A DNA stretch of 45,779 nucleotides from Anaerolineae bacterium (lineage in GTDB: Bacteria; Chloroflexota; Anaerolineae; Aggregatilineales; Phototrophicaceae): positions 1-45,779 of the forward strand of contig JALHOR010000041.1 of assembly GCA_022842885.1 (NCBI GenBank). The letters run 5' to 3'. Positions 42,074 through 45,779 of this stretch are shown here, piece by piece. Numbering within the stretch: position 1 is the first letter of the stretch; the number at the start of each line of letters is the position of its first letter. The notes under the pieces are model-generated. The model was not told the DNA's origin and did not search any database. It saw only the letters and a program-made list of their open reading frames with translations. The position numbers were made by a program, and so were the translations under genes.

Positions 42074-45000
42074 CTAATCAGCAGCGGGTTCAGGCTGTGC
42101 CAATTTTTCGCGCTCGATGGGTTTTTCTTCGACGGGTGCAAGCGGCAAATAGATAAAGAATGTGGTGCCTTTGCCCAATTCACTCTCAATCTGAACATCC
42201 CCCGCATGGCTTTGAATAATCCCAAACGTGAGCTTCATGCCTAAGCCCGTACCTTCTTTTTGTTTTGCTTCTTCGTTGGTACTACGGAAATAACTTTCCT
42301 TGCCCAAGCGTGCCACATCTTCGGGCTTCATGCCGAACCCTTGGTCAATGATGGCAATTCGTACCATTTCGCCGCGCCGCTTGCCCTGAGCATCGGTATG
42401 GGCTTTCACAATATCGCCAACCACGCGAATGGTGGTTTCAGGGTCACTATATTTGTGAGCATTGCTGATGAGATTACCAAACACTTGGATTAAGCGTTGT
42501 TCGTCGCCCAACACGCGGGGTAATTCTTCCGAAATTTCGTTCATAAATACTTGGTCTACCCCTTCGATTTTACGCAGATAAGGCATCGCTGCTAGTTCAA
42601 TCACTTGGTGGATAGACACTGGCTTTAAGGGGTCAAGCTGGAATTTGTTGGCGTCCATGCGGGCAGCATCGCGCAAATCGTTGATGATACGTTCCATCAG
42701 GGTTGAATTATGATACACCATGTTGATAAGGTTGCTGAGAGGTTCGGGTAATGGTCCCATCATCCCTAAGCGTACCATTTCAGAGCCACTCTTAATCGGC
42801 GTCAGCGGATTTTTGAGTTCATGCGCCGCGAAGCCCATAAATTCACTCTTGGATTCGTTGGCGCTCATCAACGCTTCATATAGCTGCGCGTTAGAAATAG
42901 CGATGCTGGCATGTTCGGCAAGCCGTTGGGCGAATAACCAGTCTGGCAAGGTGAAGGCAGGTTTGGCGCTCTTTTCCAAGATAAGAATGGCGTTGATGTC
43001 ACTACCGCTGAACATGGGCAGCGTAATCTGACTGAGGCTGTCCGTCAAACCGGGTTCATAATCCGGGTCAATGCTCAAATCGGCGGCGAGGTCAGGGTTG
43101 CGGGTACGCATTACGCGCTTGATGATGCCTTCATTTAACGACCATATCAACCCGTTTGATTGTGGGGGATAGTCATCGGGTGAATAACCCTGAATCGCTA
43201 CAACCTGCAAAATGCCTTCTTCGGCTTTGACCATGCCCAACGCCCCAGCTTGGGCATTCAGCGTTTTTAAGGCTTGGCGCACCGTAATCGAAGCGACCTG
43301 CTGCAAGTTGAGCGTGCGATTCAACTCATTATCAATCTGTTCTAAGGTTTCCAATTCTTTGACGCGCTGTGCCAACTGAATATCCGTCATCCGTAGCAAC
43401 CGCGCATTTTCGATAGCGACGGCGGCTTGGCTGGCGAAGGCGTTCAATAATGCGCTATCGCCTTCAGTAAAGGATGTGCCATCTTTTTTATTCAGTACTT
43501 CCAGCACACCGACAACTTTATCTTTGGCGACCAGCGGCACTGCCAACAGCGATGTGGTTTGGTAGGCGCTAGCAGAGGTGGCGTGGCGTGGGTCAGCGAT
43601 GGCATCTTTGGAGATATACGAATCGCCCGATTCTGCCACTTGCCCGACGATACCTTCACCGGCTTTCATGCGTCTGCCAATCAAGTTACTATCACCACCG
43701 ACCACCACCCGAAATTCCAAATCGCCTGTATTGTCTTCTGCCGTTAGCAACAGCGAGCCAGCTTCTGCGTCCAAAATTTCGACTGAACTGACCATGATGA
43801 GTTGCAGCAATTTTTCTACGTCAGATTCGCTGGCGACCAATTGGCGCGTGATGTCGTTCAAAACAGTCATTTGTTTTTCACGGCGGCGGGTTTCGGTAAA
43901 GAGGGCGGCTTTATCAATCGAAGTAGCGGCGAGTTCGCCAATGTTACTAAAAATTTTAAAGTGTTCGTCCGTATACCCTTCATCGGTGAATGCCCGCGCC
44001 ACTGCCAACACGCCCATCGTGCGGCGTCCAGCAGTCAGGGGAACACCCATCCATGCTCGTAAATCCGATGATTCAAAATGTAACGGGGCAACCCGCAGTT
44101 TCATCTCGTAGATGTAATTGGTCACGCGCAGCGGCTTACCCAATTTAACGACTTCGCTAAATAAGCCGTTATCCAGCATCCAGCGTTGATTCTCTTTTTC
44201 GGAATAGCGGTCATCATTTTCCAAAAAGAAAGCAAAACTGAGTTGTTGCAGAGCATCGTCAAACAGCGCGATGTAAAAATAGCGGGCATCCACCAATTTG
44301 GCAGTTTGTGTACTAATCAGTTCCAACAAATCGTCAAATTCAATTGTGAAATTGACTGCTTTGCCGACTTGGCTTAAAACATCCAGTTCATCTACGCGGC
44401 GGCGCAGTGAATTAATCACTAACGAGCGTTCTGTGGAGATGCTGAATTGGGTGATGAGATTGTTGATAAAGCGCATTTCTTCAGCCGTGTAGCCCATTTT
44501 GCCAGAGCGCGACAGCCCCATTATCACAAAACCATTCAGTTGTGGCGACCCACTGAGGGGGGCTATAACAACTGCCCGCAGAATTTGTAACCGGGCGCGG
44601 TCTGGCAGCAACTCTTGGGGGAAAGGTTGCCCCGGTTGCAAGCTGATGGCTTGGTCGCTGCGTGACATGAGCGCGACAGTGGCACTATCGCGGGAAAAAC
44701 GAACATCCGTCAGGAGGTTGGCTTCGCCGTATTCTTCACCTTCACGCCGGGCAATAAAAACAAAAATCGAACCCGGCGCAATCGTTTCATGCAGGATGGC
44801 GCGGAATTCTTTCATGATGTCTTCATATTGGCTTAGATTTGCCAGCTTTTGCCCAAAGTCTTCCACTTTTTGCAGATAATTGCGGCGGGTGCGGTAATAA
44901 ATTTCATCAATCTGCTGCTGGATGGTATTGCGAACAGGTGTGAAAAATAACACCATAAAGAATAGGATTGTCGCAATGACCAATGGGTCACTCACGTTGA

Positions 45001-45779
45001 ACATATCGCGGGCAATAAGGCTTAAGCCCAACGTCAACAGGTAAACAGCGATAATCAGGGCAATCGTCATCAAGAAATAGGTCGTAGATTGCGTGATAAG
45101 GCGGTCAGCATCAAATCGCCGCGTTTGGAGGGTGGCATAGGCAATTGCCGCTGTTGGGAAGATATACAGTGGCATAAGCGATTCGAGGTTGAGAGGAATG
45201 ATAATGCCCGTCGTCGCCAACAAGCGATTCAAAATCCACACGACTGCCGGAATAAGCATCAACGCGCCACCAATAATGACGCTTAAGAATTGGTCGCGGG
45301 CGACACTGGTGATAGCACGCGGACGCTGTTGAGTCCATTGGAGCAGCAGCAACAATAGCAACCCAATCACCGAAAAGGTGGTGGCATATTGGGTGGCGTT
45401 GTTATCCCACGCGGAGGCTGGATTGGCGTGCAGCCAAACCAAATACGTGCCTGTAACCCAAGCGATAATAAACGGAACTGCCCGCAAAACGGGTATTTGT
45501 GTCATGAAACGCAGCGGCACCGGGAAGGTGAGACCCAAATTGATAAGTGCGGCACCAACCGTGACGGCGGCAAAAATCCAGACTGGAGTAAGCTGAATAC
45601 TGCTGCCAACATCAAACAAACCACCCGAAAAAATAGCCGTAGAGCAGGTCACCAGCACTGCCAAAAAACCTTCGCGGTTATCGGCACGCAGCCAAACGAC
45701 CACCCCGCCAATCCCTACCATGAACAGGCTGGCGACAAAAGGCAGCATAAAATAGGCTAAAAAGTCGCCATCCGAAAAG
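42074..45779 (-). CDS. Multi-GAF membrane sensor histidine kinase (5' end cut by the window)
   Basis: A very long sensor kinase, 1224 residues from the ATG at 45748, with open frame beyond it (10 more codons, no stop), so the true start is probably outside. Order: about eight N-terminal membrane helices (to about residue 290), a short coiled segment (QQQIDEIYYRTRRNYLQKVEDFGQKL), several GAF domains (at least four, about 310-960), then a HisKA domain with H976 in FAAHELKNPLTPIKS and an HATPase domain (N box DEQRLIQVFGNLISNAHKYSD; G boxes DQGFGMKPED and GTGLGMKLTFGI). There is no receiver domain and no response regulator adjacent in view. Ligands of GAF domains are unknown. Confidence 0.9.
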   Translation of the reverse strand, partial: FSDGDFLAYFMLPFVASLFMVGIGGVVVWLRADNREGFLAVLVTCSTAIFSGGLFDVGSSIQLTPVWIFAAVTVGAALINLGLTFPVPLRFMTQIPVLRAVPFIIAWVTGTYLVWLHANPASAWDNNATQYATTFSVIGLLLLLLLQWTQQRPRAITSVARDQFLSVIIGGALMLIPAVVWILNRLLATTGIIIPLNLESLMPLYIFPTAAIAYATLQTRRFDADRLITQSTTYFLMTIALIIAVYLLTLGLSLIARDMFNVSDPLVIATILFFMVLFFTPVRNTIQQQIDEIYYRTRRNYLQKVEDFGQKLANLSQYEDIMKEFRAILHETIAPGSIFVFIARREGEEYGEANLLTDVRFSRDSATVALMSRSDQAISLQPGQPFPQELLPDRARLQILRAVVIAPLSGSPQLNGFVIMGLSRSGKMGYTAEEMRFINNLITQFSISTERSLVINSLRRRVDELDVLSQVGKAVNFTIEFDDLLELISTQTAKLVDARYFYIALFDDALQQLSFAFFLENDDRYSEKENQRWMLDNGLFSEVVKLGKPLRVTNYIYEMKLRVAPLHFESSDLRAWMGVPLTAGRRTMGVLAVARAFTDEGYTDEHFKIFSNIGELAATSIDKAALFTETRRREKQMTVLNDITRQLVASESDVEKLLQLIMVSSVEILDAEAGSLLLTAEDNTGDLEFRVVVGGDSNLIGRRMKAGEGIVGQVAESGDSYISKDAIADPRHATSASAYQTTSLLAVPLVAKDKVVGVLEVLNKKDGTSFTEGDSALLNAFASQAAVAIENARLLRMTDIQLAQRVKELETLEQIDNELNRTLNLQQVASITVRQALKTLNAQAGALGMVKAEEGILQVVAIQGYSPDDYPPQSNGLIWSLNEGIIKRVMRTRNPDLAADLSIDPDYEPGLTDSLSQITLPMFSGSDINAILILEKSAKPAFTLPDWLFAQRLAEHASIAISNAQLYEALMSANESKSEFMGFAAHELKNPLTPIKSGSEMVRLGMMGPLPEPLSNLINMVYHNSTLMERIINDLRDAARMDANKFQLDPLKPVSIHQVIELAAMPYLRKIEGVDQVFMNEISEELPRVLGDEQRLIQVFGNLISNAHKYSDPETTIRVVGDIVKAHTDAQGKRRGEMVRIAIIDQGFGMKPEDVARLGKESYFRSTNEEAKQKEGTGLGMKLTFGIIQSHAGDVQIESELGKGTTFFIYLPLAPVEEKPIEREKLAQPEPAAD

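Overview
The window is typical bacterial chromosome with closely packed genes on both strands. The most likely source is a member of the Chloroflexota, probably a filamentous Anaerolineae-like lineage. This is inferred from four things: the gene families (TIR-FGE fusion, PAPP-A scarf-like exported protein, many-GAF histidine kinase, XisH/XisI pair), an archaeal-type ProRS beside a bacterial-type one, two tandem S1 proteins, and intergenic gaps filled with short 'CACAGAGG / CACGAAG / GCAAAG' repeat modules of a kind common in environmental genomes. No rRNA, tRNA, CRISPR array, insertion sequence or phage was recognised. Both end genes (murE, left; histidine kinase, right) run off the window.

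Layout. 1-5.6 kb is a cell-wall/surface-glycan block: murE (partial), a PMT-type membrane glycosyltransferase, a GT2 glycosyltransferase and an undecaprenyl-phosphate sugar phosphotransferase. 5.6-7.3 kb holds a MazG-like pyrophosphohydrolase, an overlapping xisH-xisI pair and a small membrane-anchored unknown. 7.3-8.9 kb is an exported scarf/PPC-like protein flanked by two copies of a near-palindrome. 8.9-14.9 kb contains two different prolyl-tRNA synthetases (type 1 with editing domain; type 3 archaeal-like) enclosing an AT-rich NYN-LOTUS gene and an aldo/keto reductase. 15.1-20.5 kb is RNA metabolism: a tandem-NYN protein behind a palindrome-rich leader, rpsO, a structured intergenic segment, and pnp with a Gly/Arg-rich tail. 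20.7-25.7 kb holds a TolB-like exported protein, two methyltransferases, a phosphoribosyltransferase and a PadR regulator. 25.8-29.3 kb is translation: two S1-domain proteins, rpsU and infA. 29.3-34.3 kb holds menG/ubiE, an anchored PstS-like protein, a methyltransferase, a Ub-Mut7-C RNase, prmA and trxA. 34.3-37 kb is a repeat-rich segment with a TIR-FGE protein. 37-42 kb is hrcA-grpE-dnaK-dnaJ, and a bidirectional terminator separates it from a convergent multi-GAF histidine kinase.

Most notable is the C-terminal tail of the TIR-FGE gene. It looks like the variable repeat of a diversity-generating retroelement (DGR): in the last 32 codons nearly every two-fold or Ile codon ends in C, while the same gene just upstream prefers T. 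That is what A-directed mutagenesis of AAC codons would leave. No reverse transcriptase or template repeat was seen here, so this is a hypothesis about a remote DGR. Other points worth checking are the paired ProRS genes, the structured leaders of the tandem-NYN gene and pnp, a palindromic repeat inserted in frame in the TIR-FGE gene, and the RG-rich tail of PNPase. Many genes here concern RNA: two NYN proteins, a Mut7-C RNase, PNPase, S1 x2, S15, S21, IF-1, PrmA and ProRS x2.
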